Part shown: in pieces, positions 33,892 to 42,648 of the stretch | How the letters are laid out: the number at the start of each line of letters is the position of its first letter | How positions within the stretch are numbered: the first letter of the stretch is position 1 | Origin: an uncultured Oscillospiraceae bacterium | GTDB lineage: Bacteria > Bacillota > Clostridia > Oscillospirales > Ruminococcaceae | Assembly: GCA_934464775.1 (NCBI GenBank) | Contig: CAKSKG010000011.1 | Location: forward strand, 11,492 to 75,491 | Direction: 5' to 3' | Length of the DNA: 64,000 nucleotides | The notes under the pieces: generated by a model | What the model saw: the letters and a program-made list of their open reading frames with translations, nothing else | What the model was told of the DNA's origin: nothing | Databases searched by the model: none | Made by a program: the position numbers and the translations under genes

Positions 33892-35976
33892 TTATTCGGC
33901 ATTATTGTCAACTGAAAGAATAACATCGCTGACGAGGTTGGAGGGGAGCTGTTCATAGCGGAGGAACTCAAAGGTAAAGCTGCCCTTTCCTCTTGTTATC
34001 TGACGGAGCTGCATTGTAAAGCTCTGCATCTCTCTCATGGGAACATCGGCTTCAATCTCGGTCATGCCCTTTCCGACGGGGTTCATGCCGATAACTCTGC
34101 CTCTGCGCTTGTTGAGGTCGCCCATGATATCGCCTGTGTTGTCATCGGGAACAGTGACGAAAAGCTTGCCGATAGGTTCAAGGATCGTGGGATCCGCAAG
34201 ACGCATACCGTCCTTGTAAGCAAGGGCTGCGGCTGTCTTGAATGCCATTTCGGAGCTGTCAACGGGGTGATAGGAGCCGTCCACCAGGACTGCCTTGAGT
34301 CCTGTCATGGGGAAGCCTGCAAGCACGCCCTTTGCCATGCATTCCTGAATGCCCTTTTCAACTGCGGGGAAGTAGTTCTTGGGAACAGCACCGCCGAATA
34401 CCTTTTCTTCAAATACCAGCGTATCGGAGAGGCAAGGCTCAAAGTCGATAACAACGTGTCCGAACTGACCGTGACCGCCCGACTGCTTCTTGTGTCTTCC
34501 TACGGACTGTACCTTTTTGCGGATAGTTTCCTTGTATGCGATCTTTGGAACTGTAAGCTCAACATCTGCACCGAACTTGTTTTTCAGCTTGGATACGGCT
34601 ACTTCAAGATGCTGCTCGCCCAGACCTGCAAGTATCTGTTCGTTTGTGAGGGGATCCTGATATACGGCGAGGGTCTTATCCTCTTCCGTGAGCTTCTGGA
34701 GTCCCTGGGAGATCTTGCTCTCATCGCCCTGTGTCTTTGCCTTGACAGCCATTTTGTAGCAGGGCTTGGGGAAGCTGATAGGCTCATAGGAGATAACACG
34801 CTCCGCAGCACATATAGTATCGTTTGTTGAAGCACCGATCTTCACGGCTGCAACGATATCGCCTGCATAAGCCGCCGAAACCTCGGTCTGCTTTTTGCCG
34901 CATACGGAGAAGAGCTTGCCCAGCTTTTCGGCAGCGCCCGTCGATGCGTTTATGTAGTCGCCGTTGGCCTTTATAACGCCGTCCATTACCTTTATAAAGG
35001 ACATTTTTCCTACGAACGGATCGGCAACGGTCTTGAATACAAAGCCTGCTGCGGGGGCAGACTTGTCATAAGAGGTCTCGATCATATCGCCGTCAGCGCT
35101 TGTTGCAATAACGGAGGGGCAGTCTGCGGGAGAGGGGAGCAGCAGCTCGATCTCCTTCAGGAGCATATCAATGCAGCCCATTGTAATATCGGAGCAGCAT
35201 ACAACAGGTGTGATGATACCCGAATTCATGCCCTTGTGAAGTCCGTGAACAAGCTCGTCACGGGTGAAAGCCTCGCCCTCGAAGAATTTTTCCATAAGAG
35301 CGTCGTCGGTTTCGGCAACGGCTTCGGAGAATGCGGCAACAAGTCCGTCGATACGGTATTCCATTTTGTCGTTGTCCTCGGCTGTGGGCATATTTGTTTC
35401 AACGGCATTGCCGTTTTCATCGTATGTATAAGCCTGCATCTCGATAAGGTTCACATAGGAAACAACCTCGTGATCCTTGATAACGGGAACTATAACGGGG
35501 CAGACCGTGGGTCCGAAAACCGTTTTTAAGCTTGTGAGAACATTGTAGAAGTTGGCGTCGGGATCGTCAACCTTTGTGATAACGAACATTTTCGCCTTGC
35601 CTGCGGCTTCAGCCTTTTCGTAAGCCTTTTCCGTACCGACCTTAACGCCCGACTTTGCGGAAACGGTTATCATAACGGTATCAGCTGCGGTTATCGCTTC
35701 GCAGGACTCACCCTCAAAATCGAAAAGACCGGGGGCATCGAGAAGATTTACCTTGATATTATTATACTCAAAAGCTGCCAGTGACGCATTCAGCGACGCC
35801 TTGCGCTTGATCTCTTCGGGATCGTAATCGCAGACGGTGTTTCCGTCAGATGTTCTGCCGAGACGGTCAGATGCGCCTGCCTTGAAAAGCAGAGATTCGG
35901 CGAGTGTTGTCTTGCCTGAACCTGCATGACCCGCAACGGCAATATTCCTTATGCTTTCGGCTGTATAATCTTTCAT
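33892..35976 (-). CDS. EF-G-like translation GTPase, second paralogue type
   Basis: 694 residues with the EF-G domain order (G domain, II, III, IV, V) and the domain IV loop VVIDFEPC. The G motifs depart from canonical EF-G: P-loop GHAGSGKTT (16-24), DAPGLFDF (80-87) with Leu84 in place of the catalytic His of DTPGH, and TKVDD for NKxD. Such changes are known from the FusA2-type paralogues, whose role in translation is unclear. It is probably not the main translocase. ATG 35976 (GGAG upstream) is used instead of 36015. Confidence 0.85.
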   Translation of the reverse strand: MKDYTAESIRNIAVAGHAGSGKTTLAESLLFKAGASDRLGRTSDGNTVCDYDPEEIKRKASLNASLAAFEYNNIKVNLLDAPGLFDFEGESCEAITAADTVMITVSAKSGVKVGTEKAYEKAEAAGKAKMFVITKVDDPDANFYNVLTSLKTVFGPTVCPVIVPVIKDHEVVSYVNLIEMQAYTYDENGNAVETNMPTAEDNDKMEYRIDGLVAAFSEAVAETDDALMEKFFEGEAFTRDELVHGLHKGMNSGIITPVVCCSDITMGCIDMLLKEIELLLPSPADCPSVIATSADGDMIETSYDKSAPAAGFVFKTVADPFVGKMSFIKVMDGVIKANGDYINASTGAAEKLGKLFSVCGKKQTEVSAAYAGDIVAAVKIGASTNDTICAAERVISYEPISFPKPCYKMAVKAKTQGDESKISQGLQKLTEEDKTLAVYQDPLTNEQILAGLGEQHLEVAVSKLKNKFGADVELTVPKIAYKETIRKKVQSVGRHKKQSGGHGQFGHVVIDFEPCLSDTLVFEEKVFGGAVPKNYFPAVEKGIQECMAKGVLAGFPMTGLKAVLVDGSYHPVDSSEMAFKTAAALAYKDGMRLADPTILEPIGKLFVTVPDDNTGDIMGDLNKRRGRVIGMNPVGKGMTEIEADVPMREMQSFTMQLRQITRGKGSFTFEFLRYEQLPSNLVSDVILSVDNNAE

Positions 35977-36047
35977 TGTAAATCGCTCCTTATATAGAAT
36001 ATAATATTTGTGCATATATTACAACAATGAGTTGTACTGTAATGCTT

Positions 36048-36076
36048 ATTATATACTAATTCACAATGGAATGCAA
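36048..36076 (-). promoter_or_regulatory. promoter of the EF-G-like gene
   Basis: Minus-strand TTGCAT (36071-36076) and TATAAT (36048-36053) with a 17-base spacer. To the right, 36080-36310 has no gene I can see; it is AT-rich, with a short TGCGGCAC/GTGCCGCA hairpin at 36308-36332. Confidence 0.65.
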
Positions 36077-36369
36077 TAGCACCGAATAAAATTTTACGAA
36101 ATACATTAAAAAAATATCTATAATTTATGCAGATTGACCATATCAAGCTGTCGATAATGCATTGCTTTTAAATTATTTTATACAAAACCACTGATTTTGG
36201 TCAAGGAAAAACAAATTCCGTTTTCGACTGCTTTTTTTAATATCTGGCTGTAAAATTACAGAATATAAAACTCTGATATTTCTGCGGACGATGCAGATAA
36301 TTATAATGTGCGGCACACAAAAAAAGTGCCGCATTTCAAAAAAATATCGGCAGGAAAGGAGGCTGCGGC

Positions 36370-37623
36370 GTGAAAAAAGCGGTCAGGCTTTTCTCGGCGG
36401 TGATGTATATTGCGGTAGTTGCGGCTGCGGCGCTCATTATTTATTATAATGTGCGGCTGCCCGATAAATATTACGTCACAAAGGGCGGAACGCTGGAATT
36501 TCAGGGAGATGTGAGCATTCTTGCGGCGGTGAATTATCCCTCGGGAGATTCGGACGAAACGGCTGCGGGATTCTCAACGGACAGCAGCGGCGATATCAGA
36601 AGCGCATCGCTTCGGCTTTTCGGCGTTATACCTATAAAAAATGTTGACGTCTGCGAGGTGGACGAGGCAGCTGTTGTGCCCTGCGGAACGCCCTTCGGCA
36701 TAAAAATGCTGACCGACGGCGTTATGGTGGTGGATATAAACAGCTTTGAATGCGGCGGAGAGCTTGTGTCTCCCGCTTCCGATGCGGGGATACGTCCCGG
36801 AGATGTGGTGGTGAGCATTTCGGGGAAAAAGATAACCTGCACCGAGGATATAACCGATGTTCTGGCAGAGGGCAGCGGCAGGACTGCGGGAGTGAAGATA
36901 ATCCGTGACGGAGTGCAGTCGGTGGTTTTCATTCGTCCCGAGATATCCGAGGAGGACGGGCTTTATCATGCGGGAATGTGGGTCAGAGACAGCTCCGCAG
37001 GCATAGGCACGCTGACGTTTTACGATCCGTCCACAGGCAGCTTTGCGGGGCTTGGGCACCCTGTCTGTGACGTTGACACGGGGGAAATACTTCCGCTGTG
37101 CAGCGGCGAGGCGGTTGATGTAATAATCAGCGGCGTGAAAAAAGGCGAGGCAGGCTCTCCCGGTGAGCTGAAAGGCTCGTTCATCTCGGACAAGGCTGCG
37201 GGAACGCTTGACCTGAACTGTGAGGACGGACTGTACGGCAGACTTGACAAGTCGCCCTGCTTTGCGCCTGCGGTGCCTGTTGCCATGCGGCAGGAGGTGT
37301 CGGAGGGTGAAGCGGTGATATATTCCACCATAGGCGGTACTTCCCCCAAGGAATATAAGGTGCGCATCGACAAAATAAATCTTGACGGCGGCGAGGACAG
37401 CCGCGACATGGTGATAACCGTGACAGATGAGGAGCTTATCTCCGAGGCAGGCGGCATTGTGCAGGGAATGAGCGGCAGCCCCATAATCCAGAACGGAAAG
37501 CTTGTGGGTGCTGTGACCCATGTTTTCGTAAATGACCCGAAAAAGGGATATGGGATATTTGCCGATTCCATGTATATGCGAATGAAGGAGACGGAAAATA
37601 TTTCGGCAGATGCAGCGGCATAA
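36370..37623 (+). CDS. spoIVB: SpoIVB serine peptidase, sigma-K checkpoint
   Basis: 417 residues, secreted from the forespore, where SpoIVB cleaves SpoIVFA to release pro-sigma-K processing. One N-terminal membrane segment (about 7-26), a PDZ-like domain with IRPGDVVVSISG (141-152), and a C-terminal serine peptidase (S55). The catalytic triad can be read as His230 (LGHP), Asp353 (VTDEE) and Ser368 (GMSGSP), in the same spacing as the B. subtilis protein. Start GTG or ATG is settled by GGAGG just upstream; start codon GTG at 36370. It is not followed by spo0A here. Confidence 0.93.
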   Translation: MKKAVRLFSAVMYIAVVAAAALIIYYNVRLPDKYYVTKGGTLEFQGDVSILAAVNYPSGDSDETAAGFSTDSSGDIRSASLRLFGVIPIKNVDVCEVDEAAVVPCGTPFGIKMLTDGVMVVDINSFECGGELVSPASDAGIRPGDVVVSISGKKITCTEDITDVLAEGSGRTAGVKIIRDGVQSVVFIRPEISEEDGLYHAGMWVRDSSAGIGTLTFYDPSTGSFAGLGHPVCDVDTGEILPLCSGEAVDVIISGVKKGEAGSPGELKGSFISDKAAGTLDLNCEDGLYGRLDKSPCFAPAVPVAMRQEVSEGEAVIYSTIGGTSPKEYKVRIDKINLDGGEDSRDMVITVTDEELISEAGGIVQGMSGSPIIQNGKLVGAVTHVFVNDPKKGYGIFADSMYMRMKETENISADAAA

Positions 37624-37639
37624 GGCATACAGATAATAT

Positions 37640-37684
37640 AACAGCACGGGGCATTGCATTCCAATGTTCCGTGCTGTTTTATGT
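37640..37684 (+). terminator. terminator of spoIVB
   Basis: AACAGCACGG (37640-37649) pairs with CCGTGCTGTT (37669-37678), followed by TT and A-rich bases. Confidence 0.8.
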
Positions 37685-37712
37685 GTATTTTATATAAATT
37701 TGGCAAAAGGAC

Positions 37713-37741
37713 TTGTATTTTACTTAAATATGTTGTATAAT
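37713..37741 (+). promoter_or_regulatory. promoter of malQ
   Basis: TTGTAT (37713-37718) and TATAAT (37736-37741) with a 17-base spacer. Confidence 0.7.
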
Positions 37742-37776
37742 TTATTTGATATTTTTCGTGAAAGGACAGATATTTA

Positions 37777-39375
37777 ATGGATAAAAGAAGCTGCGGCATA
37801 CTGCTGCATATTTCAAGCCTGCCTGCGGAGCATGGTATCGGTACACTGGGCAGAGATGCATATAGATTTGTTGATTTTCTCAAAAAGGCAGGTCAGAGCT
37901 ACTGGCAGATACTGCCTGTCGGTCCTACGGGCTACGGCGATTCGCCTTATCAGAGCTATTCGGCATATGCAGGAAATCCGCTGTTCATCGACCTTGATAT
38001 GCTCATCGACGAGGGACTTCTGAGCATTGACGATCACGATCTGCTGATACTGGACAGAAAGAATGATTTTGCCGATTATGCGCAGCTTTTCAGCTTTAAA
38101 AATATAATCCTGCAAAAGGCTTACGGCAAATTCAATGATATCGCCGATGATGAAAAAAAGCGCAAATTTGAAAAATTCTGCCGCAAGAATGCTTTCTGGC
38201 TTGATGATTATGCGCTCTTTATGGCGCTGAAATATCATTTCAGACAGAAAATGTGGACCGAATGGGACGATGATATCCGTCTGCGCCGTCCCGAAGCGGT
38301 GGCTTCATATTCGGAGAAGCTGGCTGATGTCATCAACTACTGGAAGTTTGTGCAGTTTGTATTTTTCGGTCAGTACAAGGCGCTGAAAAAATATGCCAAC
38401 AAAAAGGGCATAAAGATATACGGCGATATGCCTATCTATGTTTCCATGGACAGCGCCGATATATGGGCACAGCCCGAGATGTTCATGCTTGATGAGGATA
38501 ACCGTCCCGTCAAGGTGGCAGGCTGTCCTCCCGATGCATTTGCTCCCACAGGTCAGCTCTGGGGCAATCCGCTTTATGACTGGGAGGCTATGGAAAAGGA
38601 CGGCTACAAGTGGTGGATATCCCGTGTAAAGTACAGCGCAAAGCTGTTTGATCTTACAAGGATCGACCATTTCAGAGGCTTTGAAAGCTTTTATGCTATC
38701 CCTGCGGAGGACGATACCGCAGAACACGGAACATGGCTGAACGGTCCGTCAATGAAGCTTTTCCGAGCTATAAAGGCGGAGCTTGGAGATGTTGAGCTTG
38801 TTGCCGAGGATCTTGGCTTCCTGACAGATGATGTCCGTAAAATGCTGAAAGAATCGGGCTATCCCGGAATGAATGTTCTTGAATTTGCATTCGGTGAGGA
38901 TAAGGCGGACAGCTCCTATCTTCCTCATAATTATAACAAAAACAGCGTTGTTTATATCGGAACTCACGATAATCAGACCGCAAAGGGCTGGTATGATTCG
39001 GCTTCTCCAAAGGTGCAGAAATTTGTGGATAAGTATACTCACAGAAGCGAGTACGAAACTGCCGCAGAGGCTCTTATCCGCACGGCATATTCAAGCGTTT
39101 CACAGCTTGCGGTGATCCAGATGCAGGATATCCTGGAGCTGGGCGATGAAGCGAGAATGAACGTTCCCTCCACTATCGGAAACGGCAACTGGGCATGGCG
39201 CATGGATAAGGAAGCCTGCACCAAAAAGCTTGCAAAGAAGCTGAAAAAGCTTGCAAAGCTTTATTATCGCTATGAAAAGCCCGAAAAGGCTGCCGAAGAT
39301 GATAAAAAGTCCGAGGAAAGCGCAAAAACCGTCGTAAAGATCAAGCTCAGAGAGAAAAAGACGGACACGGAATGA
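37777..39375 (+). CDS. malQ: 4-alpha-glucanotransferase (amylomaltase)
   Basis: 532 residues of family GH77. GILLHISSLPAEHGIGTLG at the N terminus, WQILPVGPTGYGDSPYQS, the nucleophile Asp in TRIDHFRGFESF, the acid/base Glu in AEDLG, and GTHDNQT are all in place. It transfers glucan segments between maltodextrins in the cytoplasm. The last 35 residues form a Lys/Glu-rich tail not usual for the family, reaching KKTDTE. Monocistronic with its own promoter and terminator. Confidence 0.93.
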   Translation: MDKRSCGILLHISSLPAEHGIGTLGRDAYRFVDFLKKAGQSYWQILPVGPTGYGDSPYQSYSAYAGNPLFIDLDMLIDEGLLSIDDHDLLILDRKNDFADYAQLFSFKNIILQKAYGKFNDIADDEKKRKFEKFCRKNAFWLDDYALFMALKYHFRQKMWTEWDDDIRLRRPEAVASYSEKLADVINYWKFVQFVFFGQYKALKKYANKKGIKIYGDMPIYVSMDSADIWAQPEMFMLDEDNRPVKVAGCPPDAFAPTGQLWGNPLYDWEAMEKDGYKWWISRVKYSAKLFDLTRIDHFRGFESFYAIPAEDDTAEHGTWLNGPSMKLFRAIKAELGDVELVAEDLGFLTDDVRKMLKESGYPGMNVLEFAFGEDKADSSYLPHNYNKNSVVYIGTHDNQTAKGWYDSASPKVQKFVDKYTHRSEYETAAEALIRTAYSSVSQLAVIQMQDILELGDEARMNVPSTIGNGNWAWRMDKEACTKKLAKKLKKLAKLYYRYEKPEKAAEDDKKSEESAKTVVKIKLREKKTDTE

Positions 39376-39407
39376 TATACTATAAATAATACATATTTCA
39401 TGAGATT

Positions 39408-39435
39408 CGGCTGCTTCGGCGGCCGTTTTCTTTTT
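39408..39435 (+). terminator. terminator of malQ
   Basis: CGGCTGC-TTCG-GCGGCCG (39408-39425) followed by TTTTCTTTTT; a very stable UUCG tetraloop hairpin. Confidence 0.92.
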
Positions 39436-39515
39436 ATGCGTTATAAATCGGCGCTTTTCAGGCTTATTTGTATTGGATAAAATTACGAAATATGACCCGA
39501 ATTTGCAAAAAATGA

Positions 39516-39543
39516 TTGACAATCACAATGAATGTGTTATAAT
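39516..39543 (+). promoter_or_regulatory. promoter of alaS
   Basis: TTGACA (39516-39521) and TATAAT (39538-39543), 16-base spacer. The leader to the alaS ATG is about 45 bases, too short for a T-box. Confidence 0.8.
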
Positions 39544-39595
39544 GTTTTTGTATGCTAATTTCGGCAATTTATTTACGAAATGGAGATTTTTAATT

Positions 39596-42226
39596 ATGAA
39601 GTGGACAGGCTTGAATGATCTCAGAGAAAAGTATTTATCTTTCTTTGAAAGCAAGAATCATACAAGAATGGCAAGTGCGTCGCTTATCCCCAACGGCGAC
39701 AACAGTCTTTTGCTTATCAACAGCGGTATGGCTCCGCTTAAAAAATATTTTCTGGGTACGGAGACTCCTCCCAATGTACGTGTGACTACCTGTCAGAAAT
39801 GTATCCGTACACCCGATATCGAGCGTGTCGGAAAGACAGCCCGTCACGGCACATATTTTGAAATGCTTGGCAACTTCTCTTTCGGCGATTATTTCAAGCA
39901 TGAAGCTATCGCATGGGCATGGGAGTTCCTTACAAAGGTTCTTGAGATCCCCGCAGAAAAGCTCTGGGTAACTATTTTCGAGAGCGATGACGAGGCAGAG
40001 GAGATCTGGGCAAACGAGATCGGTGTTCCCCGTGACAGGATCGTCCGTCTGGGCAAGGCAGACAACTTCTGGGAGCACGGCAGCGGCCCCTGCGGTCCCT
40101 GCTCCGAGATCCACTTCGACAGAGGCGAGGAGTACGGTCCTTTTGAAAGCTTTGAGCAGGCAGGCGACTGCGACAGAATAATTGAGATATGGAACCTCGT
40201 ATTCAGCCAGTTCGACAGCGACGGAAACGGAAACTACGCTGAAATGGCTCACAAGAACATTGATACAGGTATGGGCCTTGAAAGACTTGCCTGCGTAATG
40301 CAGGGCGTTGACAACCTCTTTGAGGTAGATACCGTACAGAATATCATGAAGCATATCAGCCGCATTGCAGGCGTTGAATATAAGAAGGACGAAAAGACAG
40401 ACGTTTCTCTCCGTGTTATCACAGACCATATCCGTTCCACAACATTCATGGTAGGCGACGGCGTAACTGTTTCCAACACAGGCAGAGGCTATGTTCTCCG
40501 CAGACTGCTCAGACGTGCCGCAAGACACGGCAGACTCTTAGGCATAAAGGAACCTTTCCTTTATCAGGTAGTGGATACTGTTATCGACGAGAACAAGTGC
40601 GCTTATCCCGAGCTTGAGGAGCGCCGTGAATATATCAAGAGCGCTATCCGCCGTGAAGAGGAAAACTTCGCAAAGACTATCGACACAGGCATGGACGTTC
40701 TTGAAAAGATGCTTTCCGGCATCGAAAAGGGCGGCGAGCTTTCCGGCGAGGATACATTCAAGCTTTCCGATACTTACGGATTCCCCATTGATCTTACAAT
40801 GGAGATCGCTGCCGAAAAGGGCATTTCCGTTGATGAAGAGGGCTATAAGGAATGCGTAAAGAAGGCAAGAGAGCTTGCACGTGCAGACCACGATGCAAAG
40901 GGCGGTTCCTCATGGGACGACGATACTCTCAGCGGACTTACTGTTCCCAAGACAGAGTTCACAGGCTATACCGACTTTGAGTCCGATTCAAAGGTTCTTG
41001 CCATCTTCAAGGGCAAGGAGCAGGTAACATCTATCAATGAGGGCGATGAAGCCGTTATTATTCTCGATAAGACACCTTTCTATGCCGAAAGCGGCGGACA
41101 GGTAGGCGACGAGGGTACACTTACTATCGGTGAAAGCTCCTTTACTGTTACAGATACAAAGAAGACCGCTGACGGTCAGTACCTCCACTTCGGTATTGCC
41201 GATGTTGGCGGAATCGCTGACGGCGACAGCGTAAAGGCTGCCGTTGATAAGGAAAGACGTCTTGCTATCATGCGCAACCACACCTGCGCTCATCTGCTTC
41301 AGGCAGCACTCAGAACCGTTCTGGGCGACCATGTTCATCAGGCAGGTCAGCTTGTAAACGCAGAGCGTGTACGTTTTGACTTCTCCCACTTTGAGGCTGT
41401 TACTCCCGAAGAGCTGAAGCACATCGAGAATCTTGTTAACAAGTATATCTTTGATGCTATCGACGTTACAATGACCGAGATGCCTATTGAAGAAGCAAGA
41501 AAGCTGGGCGCAATGGCTCTCTTCGGAGAAAAGTACGGCAATGTTGTACGTGTAGTTGAAGCAAAGGGCGCATCTATCGAGTTCTGCGGCGGTACACATA
41601 TCAGCAATACATCAAAGATCGGTCTGTTCAAGATACTTTCCGAGACTTCCGTTGCGGCAGGCACAAGACGTATCGAGGCTGTTACAGGCACAGGCATTCT
41701 TGAGCTTATCGAGGAATACAAGGACACAGTTGCAAAGTCCGCACAGGCTCTCAAGCTTGCAAATTACAGTGAGCTTCCCGCAAAGTGCGCAGCTGCCGCA
41801 GCCGAGATCAAGACTCTTGAAAAGGAAAAGGCAGAGCTTAACTCCAAGCTGGCTGCTTCCGCTCTTGACGGTATCATGGATAAGGCTGCCGACGTTAACG
41901 GCGTCAAGGTAGTAAAGCTCAGTGTAAAGAATACAGCTCCCGATGTTCTCCGCTCCATGGGCGATAAGATAAAGGATATGGATTCTTCCGTTGTGGCTGT
42001 TCTGGCTGCCGATAACGGAGCTTCCGCTCAGATGCTCTGCGTATGCGGCAAGGACGCTGTTTCCAAGGGCGCTCATGCAGGAAAGATCGTTCAGAAGATC
42101 ACAGCTCTTACAGGCGGTAAGGGCGGCGGACGTCCCGACAGCGCTATGGCAGGCGTAGGCGATACAGCAAAGATCGCCGAGGCTCTTGCAGCTGCCGAGG
42201 GTATAGTTTCCGAGTTCATCAAGTAA
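39596..42226 (+). CDS. alaS: alanine--tRNA ligase
   Basis: 876 residues, the usual bacterial length. N-terminal class II catalytic core (LIPNGDNSLLLINSGMAPLK, FGDYFKHEAIAW, DTGMGLERL), editing domain with the zinc-binding HTCAH and CGGTH motifs, and a C-terminal oligomerisation part ending in GKGGGRPDSAMAGVGD. ATG 39596 follows TGGAG; an in-frame ATG at 39473 has no homology and no site. Own promoter. Confidence 0.96.
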   Translation: MKWTGLNDLREKYLSFFESKNHTRMASASLIPNGDNSLLLINSGMAPLKKYFLGTETPPNVRVTTCQKCIRTPDIERVGKTARHGTYFEMLGNFSFGDYFKHEAIAWAWEFLTKVLEIPAEKLWVTIFESDDEAEEIWANEIGVPRDRIVRLGKADNFWEHGSGPCGPCSEIHFDRGEEYGPFESFEQAGDCDRIIEIWNLVFSQFDSDGNGNYAEMAHKNIDTGMGLERLACVMQGVDNLFEVDTVQNIMKHISRIAGVEYKKDEKTDVSLRVITDHIRSTTFMVGDGVTVSNTGRGYVLRRLLRRAARHGRLLGIKEPFLYQVVDTVIDENKCAYPELEERREYIKSAIRREEENFAKTIDTGMDVLEKMLSGIEKGGELSGEDTFKLSDTYGFPIDLTMEIAAEKGISVDEEGYKECVKKARELARADHDAKGGSSWDDDTLSGLTVPKTEFTGYTDFESDSKVLAIFKGKEQVTSINEGDEAVIILDKTPFYAESGGQVGDEGTLTIGESSFTVTDTKKTADGQYLHFGIADVGGIADGDSVKAAVDKERRLAIMRNHTCAHLLQAALRTVLGDHVHQAGQLVNAERVRFDFSHFEAVTPEELKHIENLVNKYIFDAIDVTMTEMPIEEARKLGAMALFGEKYGNVVRVVEAKGASIEFCGGTHISNTSKIGLFKILSETSVAAGTRRIEAVTGTGILELIEEYKDTVAKSAQALKLANYSELPAKCAAAAAEIKTLEKEKAELNSKLAASALDGIMDKAADVNGVKVVKLSVKNTAPDVLRSMGDKIKDMDSSVVAVLAADNGASAQMLCVCGKDAVSKGAHAGKIVQKITALTGGKGGGRPDSAMAGVGDTAKIAEALAAAEGIVSEFIK

Positions 42227-42239
42227 TATAAAATATAGG

Positions 42240-42279
42240 ATATGCCGTCGTGCAGCAATATGCGGCGGCATATTTTTTA
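42240..42279 (+). terminator. terminator of alaS
   Basis: ATATGCCGTCG pairs with CGGCGGCATAT (one wobble) followed by TTTTTT. The HIT gene starts 16 bases after it, so part of the message may read through. Confidence 0.8.
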
Positions 42280-42294
42280 GAAAGGATAATTATT

Positions 42295-42636
42295 ATGGCT
42301 GACTGCTTATTCTGTAAAATAATTGCAGGGGAGATCCCCTCAAAAAAGGTTTACGAGGACGATCAGATATATGCATTTGCAGATATCGCTCCCGCTGCGC
42401 CTGTTCATTATCTTTTTATCCCCAAGCAGCACATTGAAAGCGCTGCCGAGATCACACCCGAAAATTCCGCAGTTGTTGCGCACATTTTTGAGAAGATCTC
42501 CGAAACTGCAAAGGCTCCCGAGTTCAAGAACGGCTTCCGTGTTGTTTCAAACTGCGGCGAATCCGCAGGTCAGACTGTAAAGCATCTTCATTTCCACGTT
42601 CTCGCAGGACGTGATTTCACATGGCCCGCAGGCTGA
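42295..42636 (+). CDS. HIT-family nucleotide hydrolase/transferase
   Basis: 113 residues. The histidine triad HLHFHVLAGRD (about 96-106) lies at the C terminus, and the N-terminal DCLFCKIIAGEIPSKKVYED is the HinT signature. These enzymes hydrolyse AMP-lysine and other nucleoside phosphoramidates. ATG 42295 follows AAAGGA at 42281. comEC starts 12 bases downstream. Confidence 0.92.
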   Translation: MADCLFCKIIAGEIPSKKVYEDDQIYAFADIAPAAPVHYLFIPKQHIESAAEITPENSAVVAHIFEKISETAKAPEFKNGFRVVSNCGESAGQTVKHLHFHVLAGRDFTWPAG

Positions 42637-42648
42637 TAAAATATTGAT

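Noticed and set aside
39436..39595. T-box leader for alaS
   Set aside because: The promoter lies about 50 bases before the start codon, which leaves no room for a T-box and no T-box sequence is seen.
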